Of a stretch of DNA of 64,000 nucleotides, positions 23,190 through 34,935 are shown piece after piece. Each line of letters opens with the position of its first letter. Position 1 is the first letter of the stretch. Both the position numbers and the translations under genes were made by a program. This DNA comes from Prorocentrum cordatum (lineage: Eukaryota; Sar; Dinophyceae; Prorocentrales; Prorocentraceae): positions 81,001-145,000 of the forward strand of contig CAUYUJ010019928.1 in the NCBI GenBank assembly GCA_963575745.1, in the 5' to 3' direction. The notes beneath the pieces are model-generated. The model worked only from the letters and a program-made list of their open reading frames with translations, was not told the DNA's origin and searched no databases.

Positions 23190-23400
23190 AGGCCCCAGAA
23201 TCGAATCGATAAATCGGATCGAGATGAAGCGGATCGTCAGAAATCGGCAGCCGAGTCGGGAGAAGTCGAATCGGCGGAAATCGGCAAACTATCAGGCCTC
23301 CATGAAGACATCGACATGCAAGTCGGAATCCGAAGGCGAATCGAATCGGAGTCGGAAGCCATCGAAATCGAATCGAATCGGAGGAGTCGAAATGAGCTCT
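23190..23400. repeat. Degenerate 'aatcgg/gaatcg' repeats
   Basis: Hexamer-like words gaatcg and aatcgg recur irregularly. They have no clear period or coding sense. Confidence 0.6.
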
Positions 23401-23596
23401 GTCACCTTCCACTCCCCCTGGCCAGGCTCTGGATTCTCCCAAGCTGCCTCCCAGATTCAATCGATCCCTGGTTTCGGCCACACGCAGCAACACGCGTAAA
23501 AACGCGGCTCACGACCTTCCGCATTCCCATGCGTAGCCATTGGGCTGGTAAATGTTGACCCAACGCTTGCGCTCATGGGTTCTTGTTGGATTTCTC

Positions 23597-23730
23597 AATG
23601 ATGGGCATGGACTTCCAGGTTTTCGCTAAGGTCGCCGCCAAGGGGCGCCGTGTGAGCTCCCCGTGCACTGGCGTGGGCTTCTGGGTCTTCGCCAAGGGCA
23701 CCGCCCGCGGCCGCCCGTCTGTATGCACGT
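23597..23730. repeat. Two ~66-base direct repeats
   Basis: 'ggacttccaggttttcgcta' and 'gggcttctgggtcttcgcca' start successive, diverged copies of one segment. Confidence 0.55.
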
Positions 23731-23782
23731 GCATAGGTGTAGGGTAGCCAGCGTGGATCACAAGCCGTGTGCTTCTAGTAAT

Positions 23783-23880
23783 CTATGTGGCGCTACCTAT
23801 GTGGTGCAGTCCACGTAGAGCAAAACGTGTGGTGCAATCAACGTGGGGCAATCTACCTTGCGCAATCTATGCTGCGATGT

Positions 23881-23923
<43 letters not shown>

Positions 23924-24002
23924 GTATGCGATCTATGTGGTGCTATCTGTGTGGTGCAATCTGTGAAATTCAAATTCTGTGGAGCAATATATGTGGTGCA
24001 AT
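23783..24002 (+). repeat. 14-base repeat (ctatgtggtgcaat) with embedded (AT)n
   Basis: Imperfect 14-base units such as 'ctatgtggtgcaat' run through the region, interrupted by an AT tract at 23884-23920. The same unit marks later satellite boundaries at about 24508-24540, 29450-29470, 32340-32385 and 33690-33720. It appears inverted at 43530-43600 and 44990-45115. Confidence 0.75.
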
Positions 24003-24089
24003 GATGATCCTGGGCTCCGGGCCCACGGCCCCCCCCCAGATGGGACGGGTCTCAGGGTCCATCCGCGCCCCCCCCCTGCTTGGATGGGG

Positions 24090-24264
24090 GGGGGGACGAC
24101 GACGATGGCGACGATGACGACGACGACGGCGACGACGACGGTGACGGCGACAACGACGACAACGACGACGGCGACGACGACGGCGACGACGATGACGGCG
24201 AAGACGACGACGACGTCGACAGCGACGGTGACGACGACGACGACGACGGCGACGACGACGGCGG

Positions 24265-24314
<50 letters not shown>

Positions 24315-24370
24315 GCGGCGATCTCCGGAGCCCTCCGACGACGGCGGCGGCGGCGACGACGACCTCCGGA
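24090..24370 (+). repeat. (GAC/GGC)n array
   Basis: Nearly continuous gacgac/ggcgac trinucleotides, giving poly-Asp or poly-Arg-Thr open frames. This is a simple-sequence expansion, not a gene. Confidence 0.9.
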
Positions 24371-24629
24371 GCCTGGAGCACCTCAGTACCACGCCACACG
24401 CGCCACACCCACAGCACCACACCACACCCACAGGGGGGGGGGCCATCGCGCGGGGGAGGGGGAGGGGCCCGATGGCATCAGCATGAGGGGGGCACAGACC
24501 CTGGACCATATATGTGGTGCAACCTATGTGGTGCAATTAATCACTTGCTCAACTTGAGAAGCTGTCCTCTCCACTGCTCGCGCAAACATCCCACCCTCCC
24601 ACCCGCAACTTGGTTTGCAAAACCTCTTC

Positions 24630-25135
24630 AGACCGACTACGACGACACCGACGACAACGACGACGACGACACCGACGACGTCTCCGACGACTTCGACGAC
24701 GACAACGACGCCGACGCCGACGACGACGCCAACGAAGGCGACGACGAGGGAGGAGGACGGACGACGACGGCGACAACGACGACAACGACGACAACGACGA
24801 GGGAGGAGGGAGGACGGCGACGACGCGAACGACGACGAAGGAGGAAGGACGGCGACGCCGACGACGACAACGACGAGGGAGGAGGGAAGACGACGACGAC
24901 AACGACGACGACGACGACGGTGACGAAATAGAACCGACGACGAGACGCCGACGACGGACGACGACGACGACGTGGGAGGAGGAGGACGGACGACCACGGC
25001 GACAACGACGACGGAAACGACCACGACGCCAAAGAGGACGACGACGACGAACACGAGAAAAGACAGAGGACGACGTAGGCGACGACGACGACGACGCGGG
25101 AGGAGGGAGGACGGCGACGACGACGACGACGACGC
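24630..25135 (+). repeat. (GAC)n array of satellite unit 1
   Basis: gacgac words are broken by 'gagggaggaggga' spacers at similar positions in each array. Unit 6 (32465-32992) is the closest relative. Confidence 0.85.
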
Positions 25136-25662
25136 AACAGCGCGCGCGCACGCTTTTGTTGAAAATCCGTGTTGCGAAACCTTAGGTTTTTGTAGGTTTT
25201 TGGACGCACGATTTTGAAATCCTTCCGAAACCGATGGGTTTTGAAGGTTTTCGGCATACGCCCGCGACGACGCGCGCGTCTGCACTTCGTCCCATTTTTT
25301 GCGGAGGATTCTCGCGACGGCACACGCGCAAGGGCGTTCGACAGATTTCGACATGCGCGCGCGCGAAGCCCGTTTGGTAGCATTTTGTGAAAATCTTGAA
25401 AAACCTATGGTTTTCTTAAGATTTCGCAAGAACTCGCGCGGAAGCTTTTTTAGCAAACCAGTGTTGCGAAACCCTGTGTTCTTGTATGTTTTTGGGAAAC
25501 TCGATTGCGAAATCCTTCCGGCACCGAAGGTTTTTGAAGGATTTCGGCATGCGCGCGCGACGACGCGCGCGTGTGCACTTCGTCCCATTTTTTGCAAGGG
25601 ATTCGTGAACAAGTGTTATGCTAGAACAAAAAATGTCACCGCATAGTGTTTTTTACAAGGAA

Positions 25663-25806
25663 ACCTCAGGGGGGGGGGAACCCGGCCTGGATGTGATGAT
25701 ATGATTTTATTTTTAGGATGGACGAGTGGTCAGAATCATATATGTTCTCGAAAGGGGAACGGATAAGTCCGGGGGGGGTAGAGTCTATTCTCTTTTTAAA
25801 AAAGGA
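25663..25806 (+). repeat. G-run module, copy 1
   Basis: A G-run, 'ggcctgg', 'ggatggacga', a second G-run and 'ggagaa' occur in fixed order. Related modules lie at about 27108-27262, 29307-29443, 30748-30905, 32122-32287 and 33516-33692. Confidence 0.7.
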
Positions 25807-25924
25807 GAATTCACTTTGGCTATCTTGAAGCTGTCCTCTCCACTGCCCGTGCAAACATCCCACCCTCCCACCAGCAACTTGGTCGCAAGACCTCCTAAGA
25901 CCGTGACGATAAGTACCAAATGGC

Positions 25925-26573
25925 ACTTGGCAGCGACACCGACGCCGACGACGACACCGACAACGACGACGACGACGCCGACGATGACGACTACGACGAC
26001 ACCGACCACGACTCCGACGACAACGACGACGACGACAACGACGACGACGACGCCGACGCTGACGACGACGACGCCGACGACGACGATGACGACGACGAAA
26101 CCGACGACGACGACGCCGACGACGCCGACGACGACGATGACGACGCCGACGACGACGAAGACGATGACGACGTCGCCAACGAAGACGACGACGACGAGGG
26201 AGGAGGGAGGACGACGACGGCGACAACGACGACAACGACGAGGGAGGAGGGAGGACGGCGACGACGCGAATGACGAAGAAAGAGGGAGGACGGCGACGCC
26301 GACGACGACAACGACGAGGGAGGAGGGAAGACGACGACGACGACGATGACGGCGACGCAATAGGAGGGACGACGACGAGACGCCGACGACTGACGACGAC
26401 GACGACGACGAGGGAGGAGGAAGGACGACCCCGGCGACGACGACGACGGAAACGACGACGACGCCACAGAGGACGACGACGACGACGAGGAAAGGCAAAA
26501 GATGACGACGGCGACGACGACGACGACGAGGGAGGAGGGATGACGGCAACGACGACGACGACGACGCAAGAAC
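25925..26573 (+). repeat. (GAC)n array of satellite unit 2
   Basis: Same architecture as the first array. Read in one frame it gives more than 100 nearly all-Asp codons, which I regard as spurious. Confidence 0.85.
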
Positions 26574-27289
26574 GCGCGCGCATTTTGTTGAAAATCCGTG
26601 TTGCGAAACCGTGTGTTTTCTAAACCCGAGGTTTTTGAAGGATTTCGACATGCTCGCGCGACGACGCGCGCGTGCTTTTCGTCCCATGGTTTTGCAAACG
26701 ATTCTCGCGACGGCACGGGAAACCCGTTTGGTAGCATTTTCGCAAAAAGGTTGAACAAACAACTGATGGTTTGCTTATGAATTCGCAAGAGCGCGGGCCT
26801 TTTTTGGGTTTTTTCCTTATATATGTATAAATACAGATTACTATTTTTCGTACTACTATTTTTGTTATTGCTACTGGTAGTATTAGCACTATTATTACGT
26901 GTTGCGAAACCTTGTGTTTTGTATGTTTTTTTTGGTGGGGAACTCGATTTTGAAAGCATTCCGAAACCGAAGGTTTTTAACAAGGTTTCGGAATGCGTGC
27001 GCGATGACGCGCGCGTGTGCACTTCGTCCCATGTTATGCAAAGGATTATTGAAGACCTCTGATTTTTTATAAACGAGTGTGCGCGCATAGAACCTTTTGC
27101 AGAGGATGGCGGGGGGGGGGCGATACCAGTTTGGCTGGGACAATATGAACTCACAGTTCGGATGGACGATGGGGCATAATCATATGTAAATAGCAATGCA
27201 AAACAGGGAATCTTTAACCCTGGGGGGGGGGGGGAGTTTTTTTTGGTTTAAAGGAGAACCCACCAACGCTCAAAATGATATTGTCCACT

Positions 27290-27820
27290 CCACTGCTCGC
27301 GCAAGCATCCCACCCACCCGCTTGCAACTTGGTTTGCGAACCCCATGCGGAAACGATTGCGATGAGTGCTGGGTGTTGACTCGTGCATCTCTGCGGCCGC
27401 GCAAGCCCGCGGATTCTCGCGCGCGCAGCGGCCAGCTAGTTTGGCGCGACTGACGCGAACGCACATCCCAGCGGGCACTTCAGTGCGAGTCGGCGACTTG
27501 GGCGGGCGCGGTGTCATGGCAGCGTCGACGACGGTAGACACGATGATGATAGTAGCGATGCCGGTGGCGATGCTGACAGCGACGACGAGGCAGCCAAAGA
27601 CGGCGCCGATGATGATCACGCCGACGACGATGACGGCGTCTTGGCGTCGGTGATGAAGGTTTTGGGAGAAATTCGAGATGCGCGCGCGGCAGACGCGCGA
27701 GAGTGGCTCGCGTGGTGTTATTTGACACGGATCGTGCCACCCCAGCAGGCGCGCAAGGGCGTTCGAACGATTTCGGCATGTGCGCGCGAAGCCCGTCTGG
27801 TAGCATTCTATGAAAAGGTT
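27290..27820 (+). repeat. Satellite unit variant with low-repeat interior
   Basis: Instead of a pure GAC array this unit has 'gcatctctgcggccgcg', 'gcggccagcta', a cgatgatgatag stretch and 'ggcagacgcgcga'. A second copy of this variant is at 30949-31560. The interior is less repetitive than the other units, but frames are short and unalike, so I see no gene. Confidence 0.7.
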
Positions 27821-28257
27821 GAAGAACTTATGGTTTTCTTCGGAATTCGCAAGAAAGCGCGCACGTTTTTTGTTGTTTGTTGTTTGTTTGTTTGTTGTTT
27901 GTTGTTATGGCTTTGTTTTTATAGTAAAAACAAAAATTTTTGATTCACACATTATTTCTTATTTTTGATGTCAATCCGTGTTGCGAAACTATGTGTTTGT
28001 ATATATATATATATATGTTTTGGATAATCGGTTTTGGATTCCTTCCGAAACAAGAGGTTTTGGAATGACTTCGGCATGCGCGCGCGCGACGACGCGCGCG
28101 TGCGCACTTCGTCCCACATTTTTTGCAGCCACCCAGAAACGCTTTCACTCCCCGCGCGTCCGGTGCGGTCCCCGCGCGGTTCCGGAACCCTGCGCGGCTT
28201 CCCGGTTCCCAAAGTGGCCCCTGGAGGCCAAAAATGACGAAAGACTGAACATGTAGA

Positions 28258-28795
28258 ACAACTCCCCCTCCCCCTCCTCCTCCTTCTCCTCCTCCTCTTC
28301 CTCCTCCTCATCCTCTTCTTCCTCCTCCAACTCCTCCTCCTCCTCCTCCTCCTCCGTCCTCCTCCTCCTCCTCCTCCTCCTCCTCCTCCTCCTCCTCCTC
28401 CTCTTCCGCCTCCTCTCCCTCCTCCTCCTCCTCCCTCTCCTCCTCCCTCCTCCTTCTCCTCCTCCTCTCCTCCTCCTCCTCGCATCCTCCTGCTCCCCCT
28501 TCCCCCTCCTCCTCCCCCTCCTGCTTCCCCTCCTCCTCCTCCCTGCCTCCACTCTCTCCTCCTCCTCCTCCTCCCCCTCTCCCCCTCCCCTCCTCCTCCT
28601 CTCCTCTCCTCTCTCCTCCTCCTCCTCTCTCTCCGCCTCCTCTCCTCCTCCTCATCTCCCCTCCTCCCCCCTCCTGCTCCAACCTCTCCTTCTCCTCCTC
28701 CTCCTCCTCCTCCTCCTCCTCCTCCCCCATCCTCCTCGCCCTCTCCTCCTCCTCCTCCTCATCTTCCACGGCCTCCGTCTCCGCCCGCTTCGTCG
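28258..28795 (-). repeat. Pyrimidine (TCC)n tract, about 530 bases
   Basis: A CTC/TCC-rich tract on the + strand, purine on the minus. It explains the longer spacing between satellite anchors 27290 and 29499. Confidence 0.9.
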
Positions 28796-29584
28796 CCGAC
28801 GTCGTGGTCCTCTTCAGGGTCGGCGGCACAGGCCGTCAGGCCTTCGCAATTTTTTGGATAATCGATTTTGGATTCCTTCCGAAACCGGATGTTTTGGAAG
28901 GACTTCGGCATGCGCGCGCGACGACGCGCGCGTGCGCACTTCGTCCCAATTTTTTGCAAGGGATTCTCGCGACGGCACGCGCGCAAAGGCGTTCGAACGA
29001 TTTCGGCATGCGCGCGCGACGCCCGTTTGGTAGGCACATTTTGGACAACCTTTTGTTTTCTTAAGAATTCGCAAGAACGCGCACGCTTTTGTTGAACACC
29101 CGTGTTGCGAAACCATATGTTTTTGTATATTGTTTGGACACTCGATTTTGACTTCCTCCGAAACTGGAGGTTTTTAAAGGATTTCGGTATGCGCGCGCGG
29201 CGACGCGCGCGTGTGTGCTTCGTCTCACTTTATGCAAGGGATTCTAGAGAACTTATGATTCTTGATAAACGAATGTGCGCGCATAATGTTTTTTGCAAGA
29301 AGATGGCGGGGGGGGCGATACCGGCCTCCCTTAGGATGGACGATGGGGCGAAACCGTATGTAAATTGCAACACGAAAAATGAATATTTAACCCCGGGGTG
29401 GGGAGGGTGGTAGAACCGATCTCCTTATCAGAGAGGAGAACACATGCTGTGCAATCTATGTGGTGCAATTCACTTTGACTGTCTTGAAGCTGTCCTCTCC
29501 ACTGCTCGTGCAAACATCCCACCCTCCCACCCGCAACTTGGTCGCAAGACTTCTTACGACCGTGACGGTGGGTACCAAATGGCA

Positions 29585-30240
29585 CTTGGCAACGACAGCG
29601 ACGCCGATGACGACAGCGACAACGATGACGCCGACGACGACTACGACGACACCGACGACGTCTCCGACGACTTCGACGACGACAACAACGGCGACGACGA
29701 CTAAGGCGAGACCGACGACGACGACGCCGACGCCGACGCCGACGACGATGACGACGCCGACGACGACGACGGCGACGACGACGCCCACGACGAGGACGAA
29801 GACGACAACGACTACGACGACGACGCCGACGACGACGCTGACGACGACGAAGACGACGTCGCCAACTAAGACGACGACGAGGGAGGAGGGAGGACGACGA
29901 CGGCGACAGCAATGACAACGACGAGGGAGGAGGGAGGACGGCGACGACGCGAACGACGAAGGAGGACGGCGACGCCGACGACGACAACGACGAGGGAGGG
30001 AAGGCGACGACGACGACGACGACGGCGGCGAAATAGGAGGGACGACGACGAGACGCCGACGACGGACGACGACGACGACGAGGGAGGAGGAAGGCCGACC
30101 ACGGCGACAACGACGACGGAAACGACGACGACGTGAAAGAGGACAACGACGACGAGGAAAGACAGAGAACGACGACGGCGACGACGACGACGACGAGGGA
30201 GGAGGGAGGACGGCGACGACGACGACGACGACGAAGCAAG
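29585..30240 (+). repeat. (GAC)n array of satellite unit 4
   Basis: Same gacgac plus 'gagggaggaggga' architecture. It is followed by 'cacgcttttgttgaaaa', as in units 1 and 6. Confidence 0.85.
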
Positions 30241-30948
30241 AGCGCGCGCGCACGCTTTTGTTGAAAACCCGTGTTGCGATTCCCTTTATTTTTGTATGTT
30301 TTTTGGACACTCGATTTTGAAATCCTTCCGACACTGGAGGTTTGTGAAAGATTGCGGCATGCGCGCGCGACAGACGACGCGCGCATGCACTTGGTCACTT
30401 CTTCTGCAAAGGATTCTCTTGACGGCACGCGCGCGAACAATTTCGACATGCACGCGCGAAGCCCGTTTGGTAGCATTTTTGAAAATCTGGAAAACCCGTG
30501 ATTTTCTTAAGATTTAGCAGAAGCGCGCGTGCTATTTTAGAACAGTGTTGCGAAGCCCTGTGTTTTTGTATGTTTTCTGGAAGCTCGATTTGAAACCCTT
30601 CCGGAACCGAGAGTTTTTGAACGATTCCGGCATGCGCGCGCGACGACGCGCGCGTGTGCACTTCGTCCAGTTTTTTGCAAGGGATTCTTGAACACTTATG
30701 ATTTTTTACCAACGAATGTGTGCGCGTAATTTTTTTTGCGGAGGATGGCGGGGGGGGCAAATACCGGCCCCCCCTGGGATGGTGTAAACTTATACTTAGG
30801 ATGGACGATGGGGCAAAATCCTATGTGTTTTGCATCGGTTCCCGGGGGATCTTTAGAGCCGAGGGGGGGAGGGTGGTAGAACATTTTTTTTTTGAAAAAA
30901 AGGAAAAAGGAAGGTGAACTATTTTCTGTTCGCAGTGAATTGTCCACT

Positions 30949-31220
30949 CCAATGCTCGCGCAAACATCCCACCCACCCACCCGCAACTTGGTTTGCAAAC
31001 CTCACGCGGCGGCGATTGCGGTGAGTGCTTAGCGCTGGCTGGTGCATCTCTGCGGCCGCGCCAGCCCGCGCATGCGCGCGCGCGCAGCGGCCAGCTAGGT
31101 TGGCGCGACCGACGCGGTCGCGGTGGTGCTGACCGCTCGGCACATACCAGCGGGCACTTGAATGCGAGTATGCGACTTGGGCGGGTGCGGTATCATGGCA
31201 ACGTCGACACTTGTAGACAC

Positions 31221-31270
<50 letters not shown>

Positions 31271-31560
31271 GGATGATGATGATAATAACGATGTTGGTAC
31301 AGATGTTGACAGCGACGACGGCACGATCAGTGAGGGTGCCGAAACCGATCACGCCGACGACGATGACGGCGTGTTCGCGTCGGTGATGAATATTTCGGCA
31401 GGAATTCGAAACGAATTCGATATGCGCGCGCGGCAGACGCGCGAGTGGCTCGCATGGAATTATGTGGCACGGATCGTGCCATTCCAACGCGCGCGCAAGG
31501 GCGTTCGAACGATTTCGACATGCGCGCGCGAAGCCCGTGTGGTAGCATTTTATGAACATC
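30949..31560 (+). repeat. Satellite unit variant, second copy, with (GAT)n
   Basis: Parallels 27290-27820 block by block. Here the middle has an expanded gatgatgat run (about 31221-31285). Confidence 0.75.
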
Positions 31561-32410
31561 TGAAACATGTGTTTTTTTTCTCTTCAGAAGCTCCCAAGAA
31601 CGCGCGCGTTTTTTTTGTTCCTTCTGTTTTTCGTTTGAAAATCCGTGTTGCGAAACACTGCGTTTGTGTGTGTGTGTGTGTGTTTTCGGACACTCGATTT
31701 TGACATCCTTCCGAAGCAAACGGTCTTTGAAGAATTTCGGCATGCGCGCGCGACGACGCGCGCGCGTGCACTTCGTCAATTTTTTTGCAAACGAATCTCG
31801 CGACGGCGCGCGCGCAAGGGCGTTCGAACGATTTGGACATGCGCGCGCGCGAAGCCCGTTTGGAAACATTTTATGAGCATGTATAACAAACCTATGGTTT
31901 TCTGAAGAATTCGCAAGAACGCGCGCGCATGTTTTTTGTGTTTTTGAAAACTCGTGTTGCGAAACACTATGTTTGTATATGTTTTTTGGGCACCCGATTT
32001 TGAAATCCTTCCGAAACCGACGGCGCGCACGTGTGCACTTCGTCCCATTTGTTGAAGAGGTTCTCGGGAACTCATTGTTTTTGATAAACGAGTGCGCGCG
32101 CATAGCATGTTTCGCAGAGGATGGCGGGGGGGGGGGGCGATACCGGTTTGGCTGGGATTTTATGAATGCGCAGTTAGGATGGACGATTGAGCAAAAACAT
32201 ATGTAAATTGCAGTACGGTAGGGTAAAGCGTTAATGATGGGGTGGGGTGGGGTGGTAGAACCTATCTCTTCGTAAAAAAACGAGAATCTATGCGTGCATA
32301 TCTGGGGCAATCTATGAGATGCAGTGTATGTAAAGCACCCTATGTTGTGCACCCTATGCGGTTCATTCTAAGTGGTGCAATCCACTCTGCTGAACTTGAA
32401 GTCGTCATCA

Positions 32411-33462
32411 CCACTGCTCGCGCAAACATCCCACCCACCCACCCACAACTTGGTTTGCAAAACCTGTTAAGACCGACTACGACGACACCGACGACAACGA
32501 CTAGGACGACACCGACGACGTCTCCGACGACTTCGACGACGACAACGACGCCGACGCCGACGACGAAGACGACGACGCCAACGAAGGCGACGACGAGGGA
32601 AGGGAAGGACGACGACGGCGACAACGACGACGGCGACGACAACGACGAGGGAGGAGGGAGGACGGCGACGACGCGAACGACGACGAAGGAGGAAGGACGG
32701 CGACGCCGACGACGACAACGACGAGGGAGGAGGGAAGACGACGACGACAACGACGACGACGACGGCGACGAAATGGGAGGGACGATGACGAGACGCCGAC
32801 GACGGACGACGACGACGACGTGGGAGGAGGAGGAAGGACGACCACGGCGACAACGACGACGGAAACGACCACGACGCCAAAGAGGACGACGACGACGAAC
32901 ACGAGAAAAGACAGAGGACGACGTAGGCGATGACGACGACGACGACGCGGGAGCAGGGAGGACGGCGACGACGACGACGACGACGCAACAGCGCGCGCTC
33001 GCTTTTGTTGAAAATCCGTGTCGCGAAACTTTGGGTTTTTGTAGGTTTTTTGGACGCACGATTTTGAAATCCTTCCGAAACCGATGGGTTTTGAAGGTTT
33101 TGGGCATACGCCCGCGACGACGCGCGCGTCTGCACTTCGTCCCATTTTTTGCGCAGGATTCTCGCGACGGCACACGCGCAAGGGCGTTCGACAGATTTCG
33201 ACATGCGCGCGCGCGAAGCCCGTTTGGTAGTATTTTGTGGAAATCTTTAAAAACATTTTTTTTTTTTCTTTCTTTTTTTGTTCTTTATATATATAAAGAT
33301 TTCGCAAGAGCTCGCGCGGAAGCTTTTTCAGCAAATCAGTGTTGGAAACTCGATTGCGAAATCCTTCCGGCACCGAAGGTTTTTGAAGGATTCCGGCATG
33401 CGCGCGCGACGACGCGCGCGTGTGCACTTCGTCCCATTTTTTTTGCCAGGAACTCGTGAACA
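32411..33462 (+). repeat. Satellite unit 6, close duplicate of unit 1
   Basis: Same anchor, GAC array with matching interruptions, and the two CGCG-palindrome blocks in the same order as 24571-25620. This is the best-conserved pair in the satellite. Confidence 0.8.
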
Positions 33463-33750
33463 AATGCTATGTTAGAACAAAACATGTCACCGCATATTTT
33501 TGTACAAAGGAACCTCAGGGGCGGGAGCCCGGCCTGGCTGGGATGATATGATTTCATATTTAGGATGGACGAGTGTGCATACTATATATATATATATACC
33601 TATATATATGTATATATATATAATCGTACTATCCCAAGGGAAGCGATAAGTCCGGGGGGGGGTAAAGTCTATTCTCGTTTTAGAAAGGAGAATGTATGTG
33701 GTCTAATATGTGTGGTGTAATTCACTTTGACTGTCTTGAATCTGTCCTCT

Positions 33751-34115
33751 CCATTGCTCGTGCAAACATCCCGCCCTCCCACCCGCAAGTTGGTCGCAAG
33801 ACCTTTTAAGACCGTGACGGTAGGTACCGCATGGCACTTGGCAGAGACAGCGATGCCGATGGCGACAGCGACAACGACGACGCCGACGACGACGACTGCG
33901 ACGACTTCGACGACGACAACGACACCGACGACGCCGACGACGACCACGACGCCGACGCCGACGCCGACGACGACGACGATGACGACGACGACGACGTCGC
34001 CGACGACGACGACGCCGACGACGACGCCGACGGAGACGACGACGACGTCGCCAACGAAAACGACGACGAGGGAGGAGGGAGGGCGACGGCGGCGACAACG
34101 ACGACAACGACGAGG
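33751..34115 (+). repeat. Truncated last satellite unit
   Basis: Anchor plus a GAC array, ending abruptly near 34115 where unrelated sequence begins ('ggatcttttaaattgcgctc'). Confidence 0.75.
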
Positions 34116-34342
34116 ATCTTTTAAATTGCGCTCCTGGTTTACCGTTCGGGCTTTCAGATGATGGCGGCGCTCGCTGGCTATTACTGCGCACGTGCATGCA
34201 AATAGTGGATTCTTAGCATCGGCACCAAGGGGCACATGACCCAGGAAGGCGGAACATACAGCCAGTGCTGCGCGCGACAAGACAAAACAGGGAGGGGGGG
34301 GGGTGAGGCGCAACAGCAGAGCCACAAGGACGATCCTGCGAT
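34116..34342. other. No recognisable gene
   Basis: Apparently low-copy sequence at the satellite edge. Confidence 0.4.
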
Positions 34343-34935
34343 AATGATCTCCCTCCAGCTCCCTTCAACAACCCGCGGCGGCCCGCGAGGCGGCCAGCCT
34401 CTAGAAAGTTAAGGTGCGGAACTCAACTGAACAGGGCTGGCTCGCGTGCAATACCTGCAAGGGGGGAATTGCCTTCGCGCGTTCAGCTGGGCGACGGACA
34501 CGGCAGCCCCCGAAAAACATGCGATTATCTGGTCCAAACCCCGAGAACGTGAGGGGGGGCAAACTGGCGCTCACCATAATTTTCCTGCACATCTGCTCGC
34601 GTGCACTTCCATTCCCGCGACCAGCCCAACTTGATGTGCTCCCATGCCAACCGACCTCCAGCCAGACCCCACCCACTCAGCATGCGAAGCCCTGGTCTTC
34701 AATAGTACTCGCGGGGCGACCGCGGGGCGGGCAAACCGCGCCCCCCCTGCGAGGCGGGCGTGAACGACTGCGGCGGCGCATGTGGCGGCCAGACTCTAGA
34801 TAAGTGCGGGTGCGGAGCTCGAACAGGGGCTCGCGTGCAGTGCCTTGGGGGTAACATTGCTTTCGCGCGCTCGGGCGGGCAACGGGCGCGACAGCGTCGC
34901 GAGACGCGCGATTATCTTGTTTAAACCCGCAGAGG
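34343..34935. repeat. ~393-base direct duplication (second unit partial)
   Basis: 'ggcggccagcctctagaaag' (about 34391) and 'ggcggccagactctagataa' (about 34784) begin matching segments. These continue through 'ggctcgcgtgca', 'ttcgcgcg' and 'gcgattatct'. It lies just beyond the 3' end of the minus-strand retroelement copy and may be part of its 3' region. Confidence 0.7.

Larger units (their letters stand above)
24541..34120 (+). repeat. Higher-order satellite, about seven units of roughly 1.3-1.5 kb
   Basis: An anchor resembling 'ccactgctcgcgcaaacatc' starts each unit at 24571, 25840, 27290, 29499, 30949, 32411 and 33751. Spacings are 1269, 1450, 2209, 1450, 1462 and 1340 bases; the long one contains a 530-base pyrimidine tract. 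A typical unit holds, in order, the anchor, a GAC or GAT array, one or two blocks with 'gttgcgaaac' and a CGCG palindrome, a G-run module and sometimes 14-base 'gtggtgcaat' repeats. Long frames here are simple-sequence artefacts. Confidence 0.8.

Noticed and set aside
23530-23552. Relic of a dinoflagellate spliced leader ('gtagccattgggct')
   Set aside because: Only part of the leader word fits and key bases are missing. One weak match is expected by chance.
24090-34110. Long poly-Asp, poly-Arg/Thr and poly-Ser/Val proteins
   Set aside because: They come from GAC trinucleotide arrays and occur on both strands.
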